DNA of 64,000 nt from Herbiconiux sp. SALV-R1 (GTDB lineage: Bacteria > Actinomycetota > Actinomycetes > Actinomycetales > Microbacteriaceae). The notes under the pieces were generated by a model. It saw nothing but the letters and a program-made list of their open reading frames with translations, had not been told where the DNA came from and made no database searches. The translations under genes and the position numbers were made by a program. Shown here piece by piece: positions 1 through 7,998 of the stretch; position 1 is the first letter of the stretch; each line of letters begins with the position of its first letter. Location of the stretch: contig NZ_CP053344.1 of assembly GCF_013113715.1 (NCBI RefSeq), positions 3,038,001 to 3,102,000 of the forward strand, read 5' to 3'.

Positions 1-1
1 C

Positions 2-496
2 CCCTTCCCGCCGCTCGGCACGGTGCAGATGGTGGATGCGAACATCCACAACGACGCCGAAGCATCGGCCCGGGTGTTCGCCGCGCCGCGCAACCAGCTC
101 GTGATGGTGGGCGTGAACGTCACCGCCGGAACGATCGTCGACGAGCAGGCCGTGCAGGCGCTGCACCGCGCCGGCACCGAGTGGGGCACCTTCTCGGCGC
201 AGGTGCTCGAGGCGTACATGGACTTCTACCAGTACTCCTGGGGCCGCCGCGTCTCGCCCGCCCACGACGGCCTCGCCGCCGCGCTGCTCGTGCAGCCCGA
301 GTGGATCACCTCCTCCGTCAGCGGCCCCGTGAACATCACCTCCGACGGCTTCTTCACCCGCGCCCACCTCATGCAGACCGCGAACGGCCTCCCCGTCTCG
401 TGGCCCTCCGACCCCGCCCCCGACACCCTCGTCGTACTCGACGTCGACCGCGAGGCCTTCCTCACCGACTTCGTGCGCGTGCTCTCCGGCCGCTGA
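2..496 (+). CDS. Inosine-uridine-type nucleoside hydrolase, C-terminal part (5' end outside window)
   Basis: The frame is open from base 2 to the TGA at 494-496, giving 164 visible residues. The stretch VDANIHNDAEASARVF matches the family signature in which N, D and E residues follow the metal site (normally NxxxDPEAA), and it is followed by VGVNVT, as in IunH/RihA enzymes. These enzymes hydrolyse the N-glycosidic bond of purine or pyrimidine ribonucleosides using Ca2+. The catalytic DxDxxxDD N-terminus and about 150-170 residues lie upstream of the window. An internal GTG at 23 is very unlikely to be the true start because homology-like sequence precedes it. Nucleoside specificity cannot be read from this fragment. 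Confidence 0.8.
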   Translation, partial: PFPPLGTVQMVDANIHNDAEASARVFAAPRNQLVMVGVNVTAGTIVDEQAVQALHRAGTEWGTFSAQVLEAYMDFYQYSWGRRVSPAHDGLAAALLVQPEWITSSVSGPVNITSDGFFTRAHLMQTANGLPVSWPSDPAPDTLVVLDVDREAFLTDFVRVLSGR

Positions 497-554
497 CCCC
501 TCGCACGCAGAGCGCGCTCGCGCGGGCATGGGTGCGCGCAAGCGCGCGACCCGC

Positions 555-610
555 GTTAGTCGCGCAAACTGCTCCTCTGGGGCGCTTCAAGAGCACTCTG
601 TGCGACTGAC
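555..610. repeat. Hairpin repeat, copy 1 of 6
   Basis: Imperfect inverted repeat with arms at 555-574 and 591-610 (16 of 20 positions complementary) around a 16-nt loop. It has the same arm words (TTAGTCGCGCAAA, GAGCAC, TGCGACT) as five other copies in the window. It lies downstream of the nucleoside hydrolase gene in a 481-bp stretch (497-977) without a gene. Confidence 0.75.
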
Positions 611-669
611 ACGCGGGACAGGATGCGCGCGAGGTCGGGGGTGGTCGCACGCGCGGGGAGGCTGCCTGG

Positions 670-725
670 GTTAGTCGCACAAAATGCTCCCTCGGGGCCC
701 TTTAGGAGCACTTCGCGCGACTAAC
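670..725. repeat. Hairpin repeat, copy 2 of 6
   Basis: Arms at 670-690 and 705-725 are complementary at 18 of 21 positions, with a short GC-rich loop. It belongs to the same family as 555-610 and 785-840, about 60 bp from each neighbour. Confidence 0.75.
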
Positions 726-784
726 GTGCGGGGTTGGATGCTCGCGCAGCTGAAGAGGGAGGCCCAGAAGGGCGGGCTGGCTGC

Positions 785-840
785 TTTGGTCGGGCAAAGT
801 GCTGCTTTGGCGCGCTGAAGGAGCACTTTGTGCGACTAAC
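785..840. repeat. Hairpin repeat, copy 3 of 6
   Basis: The left arm TTGGTCGGGCAAAGTGCT pairs imperfectly with the right arm GAGCACTTTGTGCGACTAA. The loop ends in GCGCTGAAG, as in the copies near 18.5 kb. It is the third copy in this gene-free stretch. Confidence 0.75.
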
Positions 841-905
841 GCGCGGGGCCCGAGGCGCGGGACGCGGGGCCCGAGGCGCGGGGGCGCGGGGGCGCGGGGG
901 CGGGC
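841..905. repeat. GC-rich tandem and direct repeats
   Basis: Two copies of the word GCGGGGCCCGAGGCGCGG are followed by three or four tandem GGGGGCGC-type units. This directly follows hairpin repeat 3. It is low-complexity sequence with no coding signal. The rest of the gap up to 960 shows nothing recognisable beyond a ribosome-binding site for the next gene. Confidence 0.6.
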
Positions 906-977
906 CCGCTTCAGGCTGGCTTCAGCGGGGGTGGGGGATCGTGGGGTTTCACCGAGACGATTCCTCAGGAGGACGAG

Positions 978-1379
978 ATGCGGAAGAAGACCATGATCAT
1001 CGGCGGAGCCGTGGTGGCGGGAGTGCTGCTGCTCGGCGGAACCGGGGTGGCGTACGCCGCGACCGACGGGTTCGAGTTCGACGGGAGCGACGACCGGGCG
1101 GGCGGGCAGGGGTCGGTCGAGACCGTCGACGCCGCCGACGCGCTGACGGGGCCCGACCTCGAGCGGGCCAGCGAGGTCGCGCTGGCCGAGATCGACGGGG
1201 GTTCCGTCGTCACCGCCGAGCGCGACGACGACGGGTTCGAGCTCGAGCTGCGGGCCGACGACGGACGGTACTGGGAGGTCGACCTCGACGCGGCGTTCGC
1301 CGTGGTCAAGGTCGAGCTCGACGACGACGTCGTCGCTCCCGCTCCCGCGCCCACCCCGGCGACCACCACCGCCCCCTGA
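978..1379 (+). CDS. Small exported PepSY-like protein
   Basis: 133 residues. The ATG is preceded by a very good ribosome-binding site (AGGAGGACGAG). Residues 1-27 form a signal peptide or membrane anchor (KK, then a hydrophobic GGAVVAGVLLLGGTGVAYA run). Residues 55-110 fit one PepSY repeat: an ALxxxDLERASEVALAEIDGGSV segment followed by strands ending in YWEVDLDAAFAVVKVELDDD. The C-terminus is a Pro/Ala/Thr tail. PepSY proteins are extracytoplasmic and commonly sit next to two-component systems, as here, where they may bind a ligand or inhibit a protease. The specific role is unknown. It is followed by a hairpin at 1386-1424. Confidence 0.7.
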   Translation: MRKKTMIIGGAVVAGVLLLGGTGVAYAATDGFEFDGSDDRAGGQGSVETVDAADALTGPDLERASEVALAEIDGGSVVTAERDDDGFELELRADDGRYWEVDLDAAFAVVKVELDDDVVAPAPAPTPATTTAP

Positions 1380-1385
1380 GGGGGT

Positions 1386-1424
1386 GCGAGGGGCGGGCGC
1401 GCACGGGCGCACCCCGCCCCTCGC
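1386..1424 (+). terminator. GC-rich hairpin after the PepSY gene
   Basis: A perfect 12-bp inverted repeat (GCGAGGGGCGGG at 1386-1397, CCCGCCCCTCGC at 1413-1424) with a 15-nt loop lies just after the stop codon at 1379. There is no T-tract, so it may be a weak terminator or an RNA-stabilising stem. A TAGCGT -10-like element at 1428-1433 just beyond it suggests that the following regulator operon has its own promoter. Confidence 0.5.
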
Positions 1425-1459
1425 CGGTAGCGTGAGAACGGCGGAGGGAGGGAGATCGG

Positions 1460-2134
1460 ATGCGCATCCTCGTGATCGACGACGAACTCAACCTGCTGCG
1501 GGCCGTCGAGTCGGGCCTCGAAGCCGAGGGTTTCGCCGTCGACACGGCGACGAACGGGGTCGACGGGCTGTGGCTCGCCCGCGAGAACTCGTACGCCGCG
1601 ATCGTGCTCGACATCATGCTCCCCGGGCAGAGCGGATTCCGCGTCTGCGAGGAGTTGCGGCAGGCGGGCGACTGGACCCCCGTCATCATGCTCACCGCGA
1701 AAGACGGCGACCTCGATCAGGTCGAGGCGCTCGACACCGGCGCCGACGACTACCTCACCAAGCCGTTCTCGTTCCAGGTGCTGCTCGCCCGGCTTCGCGC
1801 CCTCATCCGTCGCGGGGCCACCGAGCGGCCCGTGGTGCTGACGGCGGGCGACCTCTCGGTCGACCCGGCGAGCAAGCGCGTCGAGCGCGCGGGCACGCCG
1901 ATCGAGCTCACGACCCGGGAGTTCAGCGTGCTCGAGTTCCTCGTCTCGCGGGCCGGTCAGGTGGTGTCGAAGGCCGAGGTGCTCGGCGCCGTCTGGGACT
2001 TCGACTTCGACGGCGACCCCAACATCGTCGAGGTCTACGTGCGACACCTGCGCAACAAGATCGACCGGCCGTTCGGGCGCTCCACCATCGAGACCCTGCG
2101 CGGGTCGGGCTACCGGCTGCGGGCCGATGGCTGA
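1460..2134 (+). CDS. OmpR/PhoB-family response regulator
   Basis: 224 residues. The receiver domain (about 1-115) has the acidic pair D7/D8, phospho-acceptor D51 (in VLDIMLPG), T79 and K101 (LTKPF). The C-terminal winged-helix domain (about 128-223) has the typical LTTREFSVLEFL and VEVYVRHLRNKID segments and ends at the GSGYRL wing. The ribosome-binding site is GAGGGAGGGAG. The stop overlaps the sensor kinase start by 8 nt, so the two are co-translated. It probably responds to the kinase at 2127. The PepSY protein directly upstream may be part of the sensory complex or a target (inference). Confidence 0.9.
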   Translation: MRILVIDDELNLLRAVESGLEAEGFAVDTATNGVDGLWLARENSYAAIVLDIMLPGQSGFRVCEELRQAGDWTPVIMLTAKDGDLDQVEALDTGADDYLTKPFSFQVLLARLRALIRRGATERPVVLTAGDLSVDPASKRVERAGTPIELTTREFSVLEFLVSRAGQVVSKAEVLGAVWDFDFDGDPNIVEVYVRHLRNKIDRPFGRSTIETLRGSGYRLRADG

Positions 2135-3581
2135 GCCGCGGGAGCGCGCGGCCGAGGCGCGCGGCACGCAGGGCCCGGGCGCCCCGCACACCCAGCGCGA
2201 CCGGGGGCACCCGCGCCGCCCCCGCACCCGCCCCCGCACCCTCCGGGGCCGCATCACCCTCATCACCACACTCGTCATGGCCGCGGCAGTGGCCCTCGGC
2301 GGCAGCGGCTTCGCCGTGGCGCTCTCGCTCAGCCTCCACCAGCAGGCCGTGCAGGCCGCCGAGACCGAACTCGACCGGGTCGAGTCCCTGCTCGAGCGCC
2401 AGGGCCCGACGGCCCTCGCCGAGACCGACGGATGGGCGCAGCTCCTCCGCGAGGGCACGGTCGTGGCCGCGAGCGAGGACCTCGACGACACCAGGCCCCT
2501 CGTCGACACCGACGACGGCTCCACCGACCCCGACGACCTCCTCGGCCGCACCGTCCCCGTGCCGGGCGACGACGATCGCCTCGTCCTCGCCGCCGGCTCC
2601 ACCGACGACGGCCTCCTCGTGGTGGGCGTCGACGACGGCGTCCGCGCCGACGCCGTCGCGACCACCATCGTGCTGCTCGCCATCGCCGCGCCGCTGCTGG
2701 TGGCCCTGATGGCGGTCATCACCTTCGTCTCGGTGGGCCGTGCCCTGCGACCGGTCGACCGCATCCGTGCCGCCACCGACGGCATCACCGCCGACGACCT
2801 CGGCCGCCGCCTCGACGTGCCGCAGGGCTCAGCCGAGCTCGCCCGACTCGCGACCACCATGAATCGGATGCTCGCGCGACTCGACGAGGCCCAGTCACGC
2901 CAGCGACGCTTCGTCTCCGACGCCTCGCACGAACTGCGCTCCCCGCTCAGCGCCCTGCGCCAGACGGCCGAGGTGGCGCGGGACTACCCGGGAACCCTGC
3001 CACCCGACCGCCTCGCGCACACCGTCGCCGAGGAGTCCGAGCGCATGGCCGCGCTCGTCGACGGCCTGCTGCTGCTCACCCGCGCCGACGAGGGCGCGCT
3101 GCGACCCGACGCCCACGAGGTCGATCTCGACGACCTCGTGCTCGCCGAGGCGGCGCGGCTGCGCGCGGCCCACCCGGGGCTGCGCATCGACACCTCGGGC
3201 GTCGGTGCGGCACGGGTGCGCGGCGACTCGGGCATGCTGGGGCGGATGCTGCGCAATCTCGGCGACAACGCGGCACGGCACGCGCGCACGACGGTCGCGC
3301 TGGGGTGCCGGGGGGTCGACGGACGCGCGGAGGTGAGGGTGGCCGACGACGGCTCCGGCATACCTGTCGCCGACCGCGAGCGCGTGTTCGAACGCTTCGT
3401 ACGGCTCGACGAGTCGCGCTCCCGCGACGCCGGCGGATCGGGCCTCGGGCTCGCGATCGTCGCGTCGATCGTGCGGGCCCACGCGGGCACGGTGTCGATC
3501 ACCGACGACGAGCCGGCGGGCGGCGGCGCGGACGTGGCGAGCCCCGGCACGGTCTTCTCCGTGGTGCTTCCCGCGGTGTGA
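2127..3581 (+). CDS. Membrane sensor histidine kinase
   Basis: 484 residues. A basic cytoplasmic N-terminus precedes TM1 (about 43-70). An acidic extracytoplasmic loop (about 71-177, rich in Asp) and TM2 (about 178-203) follow. Next come a HAMP linker (about 204-258), a HisKA domain with phospho-acceptor H268 in SDASHELRSPLSALR, and a HATPase with the N box (RNLGDNAARHA), G1 box (DDGSGIP) and G2 box (GGSGLGLAI). It phosphorylates the regulator encoded upstream. The strongly acidic sensor loop could bind cations, but the signal is not evident from sequence. Confidence 0.9.
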   Translation: MAEPRERAAEARGTQGPGAPHTQRDRGHPRRPRTRPRTLRGRITLITTLVMAAAVALGGSGFAVALSLSLHQQAVQAAETELDRVESLLERQGPTALAETDGWAQLLREGTVVAASEDLDDTRPLVDTDDGSTDPDDLLGRTVPVPGDDDRLVLAAGSTDDGLLVVGVDDGVRADAVATTIVLLAIAAPLLVALMAVITFVSVGRALRPVDRIRAATDGITADDLGRRLDVPQGSAELARLATTMNRMLARLDEAQSRQRRFVSDASHELRSPLSALRQTAEVARDYPGTLPPDRLAHTVAEESERMAALVDGLLLLTRADEGALRPDAHEVDLDDLVLAEAARLRAAHPGLRIDTSGVGAARVRGDSGMLGRMLRNLGDNAARHARTTVALGCRGVDGRAEVRVADDGSGIPVADRERVFERFVRLDESRSRDAGGSGLGLAIVASIVRAHAGTVSITDDEPAGGGADVASPGTVFSVVLPAV

Positions 3582-3592
3582 GGGCGCCGACC

Positions 3593-3605
3593 TACGATAA
3601 GGCGC
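3593..3605 (+). promoter_or_regulatory. Probable -10 element of a leaderless gene
   Basis: TACGAT at 3593-3598 matches the actinobacterial TANNNT -10 consensus. It ends 7 nt before the ATG at 3606, which places the expected transcription start at the start codon itself. No clear -35 element was seen. Confidence 0.45.
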
Positions 3606-3833
3606 ATGGACGAACCCACCGAAGACCAGCTCGAGGCCTCCCCGAAGCTGGAGAAGCGCACCGTCGGCGACGAGATCCGCTACTACGTGAAGAACATCAA
3701 GGAGCACTGGCCCGTCGTGGTCGAGCAGAATCCGGATGCGGCGGGGCACGAGGCGTGGTGGACCAAAGACGGCAAGTTCCACGCCACCCACGACCAGCTG
3801 CGCCGCGATGCGATGGTGGGTGCGATCGTCTGA
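3606..3833 (+). CDS. Small conserved-looking hypothetical protein
   Basis: 75 residues, soluble and without a signal peptide or membrane segment. It contains the segments DEIRYYVKNIKEHWPVVVEQ and HEAWWTKDGKFHATHDQLRRDAM, rich in Trp, His and Lys and unlike random GC-rich reading frames. A TACGAT -10 element 7 nt upstream of the ATG suggests a leaderless mRNA. I do not recognise the family and assign no function. It lies between the sensor kinase and a convergent lipoprotein gene. Confidence 0.65.
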   Translation: MDEPTEDQLEASPKLEKRTVGDEIRYYVKNIKEHWPVVVEQNPDAAGHEAWWTKDGKFHATHDQLRRDAMVGAIV

Positions 3834-3912
3834 ACGCCGAACCAGCGCCCGGACGCGGTCGCGATGCTGCGGCGGCGAGGCGCCGCGCTCAGCCGACCCG
3901 CACGACCGGACC

Positions 3913-4479
3913 TCAGTCGACCCGCACGACCGACAGCGCGTAGATCGACGGCGCCCCGTCGTGAACGAGCGTCGTGACGAGCCCCTGCTCGGGGATGGTC
4001 GCGTCGAAGGCGATGGTCGCATTGCTGCACACCGTCCCCTCCCCCGCCGACGCGCCGTCGACCGTCGTGACGCTCGCGGTGATCGTGCCCTCCCCCCGGC
4101 AGGCCAACTGCAGCTGGTAGCTCCCCGCCTCGAGCGTGGTGTTCGTCGAGGTGAGCTGCTGGGCCGAGTGCTCGCTCATCCAGCCCGACGAGGTGGTGCG
4201 ATGCCCCGGCGACCCCGCCGCGGGCACGGCCTCCGCGGCCCACTTCGCGATCTCGTCGGCGGGCAACGGCAGCTGCGCCTCCTCCTCGTCGGCCCGCGGA
4301 TCGATCGTCGGAGTGGGGCTCGCCGACGTCGGCGCCGCCGTCGCGCTCGCGGCGGACCCGCCCGCCTCACCCCCGTCGTCGCCCGGCCCGACACAGGCGC
4401 TCAGCGCTACCGCCGTCAGCACGACCGCGGCCAACGATCCAGCGGTCCGGACTGTGGTGGTTCCCGTGGTGGCAGTCAT
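3913..4479 (-). CDS. Secreted lipoprotein of unknown function
   Basis: 188 residues. It has a signal peptide (about 1-28) with a hydrophobic AAVVLTAVAL core and the lipobox LSAC (predicted lipidated cysteine C29). A Gly/Ala/Thr/Pro-rich linker (about 30-60) follows, then a globular region (about 70-188). That region contains two cysteines (in QLACRGEG and TVCSNAT) that may form a disulfide, a pattern seen in small actinobacterial lipoproteins with a beta-sandwich fold. It is convergent with the small gene at 3606. No enzyme motif was found. Confidence 0.75.
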   Translation of the reverse strand: MTATTGTTTVRTAGSLAAVVLTAVALSACVGPGDDGGEAGGSAASATAAPTSASPTPTIDPRADEEEAQLPLPADEIAKWAAEAVPAAGSPGHRTTSSGWMSEHSAQQLTSTNTTLEAGSYQLQLACRGEGTITASVTTVDGASAGEGTVCSNATIAFDATIPEQGLVTTLVHDGAPSIYALSVVRVD

Positions 4480-4538
4480 CCCGGCACGCTATTCGACGAA
4501 CGTTGAGACCCCATCCGAGCGGATGCGCCCCGACGGTG

Positions 4539-5735
4539 CTAGGGTCGGCGCCCGCTGGTGGCCACGAACGCGAGCCCCGTGGTCGTCACGTCGACCGAGC
4601 CGGAGTCGGGCGACACGAACACCGCCCCGCCCGGCGCGAGCTCGCGCGTCGCCGACGCGTCGGTGACGGAGGTCGCGCCCTCCACCCCCAGCACGATCGC
4701 CGCCTCGGGCAGATTCACCCGCGCGGTGCCGGGCTCGAGTCGCAGCAGACGGAAGTCGTCGAGCGGCACCTCGTACTCACTGAGCACCCCGCCCCGTGGC
4801 ACCGCGGGGGCGAACGGCACGGGCATCTCGGCGAAGTCGAGCACGGCCAGCAATTCGGGCACGTCGACGGGTTTCGTGGTGAGGCCTCCGCGCAGCACGT
4901 TGTCGCTGGCCGCCATGATCTCGACACCGAGACCATCCACGTAGGCGTGGATGTTGCCGGCCGGAAGGTACAGCGCTTCCCCCGGCTGCAACCTCACCAC
5001 GTTGAGCAGCACCGCTACCGCGATACCGGGGTCGCCGGGGTAGTGGCGCTCGAGGTCGGCGATCAGCCGCGTCTCGGCGCGCCACTCCTCGTCGTCGACG
5101 CACCCGGCCGCCGCGACCAACGCCCGAACGAGCGGCCCCGAATCGCCGAGCAGCACCGCACCGACCACCTCTCCGAGGCCTCCCGTCGCCAGCAGCTCGC
5201 GCTGGTCGGCGATGAGGCGGGCACCGGCATCCTCACCCGCCGCGGCGGCGGCGAGTTCGAGCCGCCGCAGCAGCTCCAACGTGCGTGCGACCGGCCGGAA
5301 GCCGCACATCGCCGTGAACCCGGGGCGCAGCGCCACCATGAGCTCGGGCTTGTGCCACTCGTCTCGGTAGTTGCGCCTCGCAGAGTCGCGCGGAACCCCT
5401 CGCGCCTCCTCGTCGGCGAACCCCGCCCTGGCGCGCTCGAGCGTGGGGTGCGCCTGGATGGAGAGCGGCTTCTCCGCCGCGAGCAGCTTGAGCAGGAAGG
5501 GCAGGCGGGTGCGGTCGCCGCCGAGCGCGCGCTGCGGATCGCGCGCGATCCAGTCGTTCAGGGTGTCGGGGAGACCGTCGACCCGTTCGGTGAAGGTGGT
5601 GGTGCTGTCGGGATGCGCACCCAACCACAGCTCGGCCTGCGGCTCCCCGGTGGGCTCCTCGCCGAACAGCGCGGGCAGAGCGGTGCGAGAGCCCCAGTGA
5701 TAGTTCTTGGGCGCGGCGGAGACACGGATGAGCAT
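4539..5735 (-). CDS. manA: Mannose-6-phosphate isomerase, class I
   Basis: 398 residues. Interconverts mannose-6-phosphate and fructose-6-phosphate with bound zinc. It has the type I PMI zinc-site segments: SIQAHP (Q94, H96), HKPE (E131) and LPAGNIHAYVDGLGVEIMAASDNVLRGG further on. The start chosen is the ATG at 5735 (MLIRVSAAPKNYHWGS), because this is where homology-like sequence begins. A longer frame upstream would overlap the GntR gene out of frame. It lies 67 bp downstream of the GntR regulator on the same strand, so it may be read through from the sugar operon, or it may be an independent housekeeping gene for nucleotide-sugar supply. Confidence 0.9.
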   Translation of the reverse strand: MLIRVSAAPKNYHWGSRTALPALFGEEPTGEPQAELWLGAHPDSTTTFTERVDGLPDTLNDWIARDPQRALGGDRTRLPFLLKLLAAEKPLSIQAHPTLERARAGFADEEARGVPRDSARRNYRDEWHKPELMVALRPGFTAMCGFRPVARTLELLRRLELAAAAAGEDAGARLIADQRELLATGGLGEVVGAVLLGDSGPLVRALVAAAGCVDDEEWRAETRLIADLERHYPGDPGIAVAVLLNVVRLQPGEALYLPAGNIHAYVDGLGVEIMAASDNVLRGGLTTKPVDVPELLAVLDFAEMPVPFAPAVPRGGVLSEYEVPLDDFRLLRLEPGTARVNLPEAAIVLGVEGATSVTDASATRELAPGGAVFVSPDSGSVDVTTTGLAFVATSGRRP

Positions 5736-5802
5736 GGTGACGATCCCGTCGTCGGGCCGGCTGTGCCGGCGGAGGAGGAAGAAGAGGAGGGGCAGCGCGT
5801 CG

Positions 5803-6546
5803 TCAGCGACGACGGATGACGTTGAACGCGATCTCGCTGCTGCGGTGGTAGTCGAGGGCGTAGAGCACGCGCCGGCCCTCCCGGGTGAGGCAGGTCTCCT
5901 CGACCAGGAGCCACGGGTCGTACCGCTCGAGGTCGTGCTTGGCCGCGTACTCGGCGGGGAGGTTCGCGGCACTGATGCGGGCGATCGACGATCCGATGCT
6001 GTGACCGTGGCCCTCGAGGGCGCTCGTGATGGAGATGCCCCAGTCGCGGTAGGCGAGCGGCCCAGGCAGGCTGTCGCGGCGGATGATGTTGATGCTGAAC
6101 ACCATCGGCTCGTCGTTGCCGAGCCGCAGCCTCACCAGCCTGATGACGGGGTCGCCCGGCTGGAGGCCCAGCTGGTCGGCGATGTGCTCGTCGGCGACGT
6201 CTTCGGAGACGCTCAGCACCACGTTCGTCACCGCGTAGCCGAGGCCCTCGAGCATCTCGGTGATGCTCTCGTAGATCGTCACCGGGCGTTCGATGCTCAT
6301 CGCCCCGAGAGCCGACAAGAACCGGCCACGGCCCTGGATGGCGTTCACCAGCCCGTCTTGCTCGAGCAGCTTCAGTGCCTCCCGCACCGTCGACCGCGAG
6401 GCGCCGAAGCGCTCGGCGAGCTCGGGCTCGGTGGGCAGCTGGTCGCCGGGGGTGAGCTCCTCGGCCGCGATGAGCTCGAGCAGATCGTCTTTCAGCTTGT
6501 GGGCAAGGGGAGCCCGCTTCGCCTCCGCGTTCTTCGCAGCGTTCAC
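5803..6546 (-). CDS. GntR/HutC-family transcriptional regulator with UTRA domain
   Basis: 247 residues. The winged HTH (about 10-75) contains LTPGDQLPTEPELAERFGASRSTVREALKLLEQDGLV followed by QGRGRFL. The UTRA effector domain (about 95-240) has LGLQPGDPVIRLVRLRLGNDEPMVFSI and ends in ALDYHRSSEIAFNVIRRR. This is the HutC subfamily, whose members usually sense sugar phosphates or amino sugars, and FrlR is a member. It is the last gene of the minus-strand operon starting at 13035, separated by 81 bp from the M20 gene, so it may also have its own promoter. It probably controls that operon (inference). Confidence 0.85.
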   Translation of the reverse strand: MNAAKNAEAKRAPLAHKLKDDLLELIAAEELTPGDQLPTEPELAERFGASRSTVREALKLLEQDGLVNAIQGRGRFLSALGAMSIERPVTIYESITEMLEGLGYAVTNVVLSVSEDVADEHIADQLGLQPGDPVIRLVRLRLGNDEPMVFSINIIRRDSLPGPLAYRDWGISITSALEGHGHSIGSSIARISAANLPAEYAAKHDLERYDPWLLVEETCLTREGRRVLYALDYHRSSEIAFNVIRRR

Positions 6547-6627
6547 GGCAGCCCTCCTCCGCGGCGCCGACAGCGCCCGTGCAGACCCAGTGTAGGGGTC
6601 ATTCGTCTGACAACCATGGCAAATGTC

Positions 6628-7998
6628 CTACCTGTTGTCGATGCGCGCTTCAGTGCCCGCTTCGCCGGCCGCTCCGACACCGCACCAGTCGACGGCGGCG
6701 CGGGCGATCATCCGGGCCGCCAGGGCGATGTTCGCAAGCGCGACGCGCTCGTCGGCGGCGTGCGCCACCCGCACGTCGCCCGGGCCGCAGACGAGCGCCG
6801 GAATGCCGTAGGCCTCGTAGAAGTTGGCGTCGGACTGCGCGGCGGCGGTGACGGGAGCGTCGAGCTGAGGCACGGCCGACTCGACGGCGGCGAGCCCGGT
6901 CCGGCTCGCCATCACCGATCTCGCGAACTCGCCCTCGGGGTCGGTGAAGGCCGGGGGCCAGGAGTCGATCCAGGTGAACTCCACCGGATGCTCGCGCAAC
7001 CACGGATCGAGTCGCGAGGCGAGCGCGATGTGCTCCTCCACCTCGGTCGCGATCTCGTCGGAGGTGTACCCCGGCGGGAACGACAGGAGATAGTCGATGC
7101 GCGCCCGGTCGGGGAAGTAGGGAGCGGCCTCCACCCCGATATCCGCCCGCAGCACGCCGGGGTGGATGATGAAGGCTCCGGCGGGGAAGCTCGGATGCGT
7201 CTTCGTGAACGCCCACTGCTCTTCGAGCTGGCGCATCGCACCGTAGACGTAGACGACCTTGTCGATCGCGTTCACGCCGATCTCGTCGCCCGGCCCGCCG
7301 GCACGGATCGCCAGGTTGCGCGAGGCCCAGTGCGTGGATTTACCGCGCACCGTCACGGAGAAGAGATGGTTCCCGGCCGCCGCGTTGGCGACGCGCAGCA
7401 GATCGGGTGCCGTCGAGGTGGGCTCGGGAACGATGACCCCGTCGACCAGATAGCCGGCCTCGAGCACGGCCGTGGTGCCGATCTCATGGCTCATCGTCTC
7501 CTCGCCCACGACGGAGTGGATGTGCAGATCACCCGCCAAGGTGACGCCCGCACTCCGCAACGCCCTGGCCGCGAGCCACATCGCGGCATGGCCCGCCTTC
7601 ATGTCGGTGGCACCGAGACCGTACAGCCAGCCGTCTTCGATCACCGCCGTCCACGGGTCGTCGAACCGGCCGGCCTGGGGCGAGACGGTGTCGATGTGCC
7701 CGTTGAGAGCGAGGGAGCGCCCGCCACCGCTCCCCGGGAGCACCGCGACGAGGTTCGGGCGGCCCTCCGCCGCGTCCACCCAGTCGATGGTGAAGCCGAG
7801 CGGCCCGAGCGCATCGGCGAGCACCTCGTTCGCCCGCTTCTCCTCACCCGTGTAGAGGCTTCCGTCGACGCCCGGTTGGAGCGGGTTCACGCTGCGCACG
7901 GCGACGAGTCGCGTGAGCAGATCGGTGGCCTCGTCGGCGAACTCGTCGACGGCGGCGTCGATCGCGGCGTAGGCCTCGGCTGCAGCCTGCTCGGTCAT
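6628..7998 (-). CDS. M20-family deacylase/peptidase (ArgE/DapE/ACY1 type)
   Basis: 456 residues. The binuclear zinc-site motifs are visible: ALNGHIDTVSP (metal His and Asp), GATDMKAGHAA (bridging Asp), VVGEETMSHE (catalytic and metal Glu), VPEPTS (metal Glu) and the C-terminal VAHAADERV (metal His). The inserted dimerisation lid lies between. Members hydrolyse an amide bond next to a carboxylate (N-acyl amino acids or dipeptides). The stop overlaps nothing, but the start overlaps the kinase stop by 4 bp, so it is translated with the sugar genes. In an Amadori-product operon it could release the amino acid part of an acylated or peptide-linked substrate (inference). Confidence 0.85.
   Translation of the reverse strand: MTEQAAAEAYAAIDAAVDEFADEATDLLTRLVAVRSVNPLQPGVDGSLYTGEEKRANEVLADALGPLGFTIDWVDAAEGRPNLVAVLPGSGGGRSLALNGHIDTVSPQAGRFDDPWTAVIEDGWLYGLGATDMKAGHAAMWLAARALRSAGVTLAGDLHIHSVVGEETMSHEIGTTAVLEAGYLVDGVIVPEPTSTAPDLLRVANAAAGNHLFSVTVRGKSTHWASRNLAIRAGGPGDEIGVNAIDKVVYVYGAMRQLEEQWAFTKTHPSFPAGAFIIHPGVLRADIGVEAAPYFPDRARIDYLLSFPPGYTSDEIATEVEEHIALASRLDPWLREHPVEFTWIDSWPPAFTDPEGEFARSVMASRTGLAAVESAVPQLDAPVTAAAQSDANFYEAYGIPALVCGPGDVRVAHAADERVALANIALAARMIARAAVDWCGVGAAGEAGTEARIDNR

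Noticed and set aside
841-960. Small ORFs in the GC-rich tandem region
   Set aside because: Products are almost only Gly and Arg, created by the repeats; there is no start signal or homology-like pattern.
965-2860. Long open frame on the minus strand opposite the PepSY, regulator and kinase genes
   Set aside because: It is the antisense shadow of high-GC coding sequence. Its product is Ser/Arg-rich with no domain, and the plus strand carries clear receiver and kinase motifs.
6628-7998. Housekeeping DapE (succinyl-diaminopimelate desuccinylase)
   Set aside because: Catalytic motifs are shared by many M20 enzymes, and the gene is coupled to a sugar-transport and kinase operon, not to lysine biosynthesis genes.
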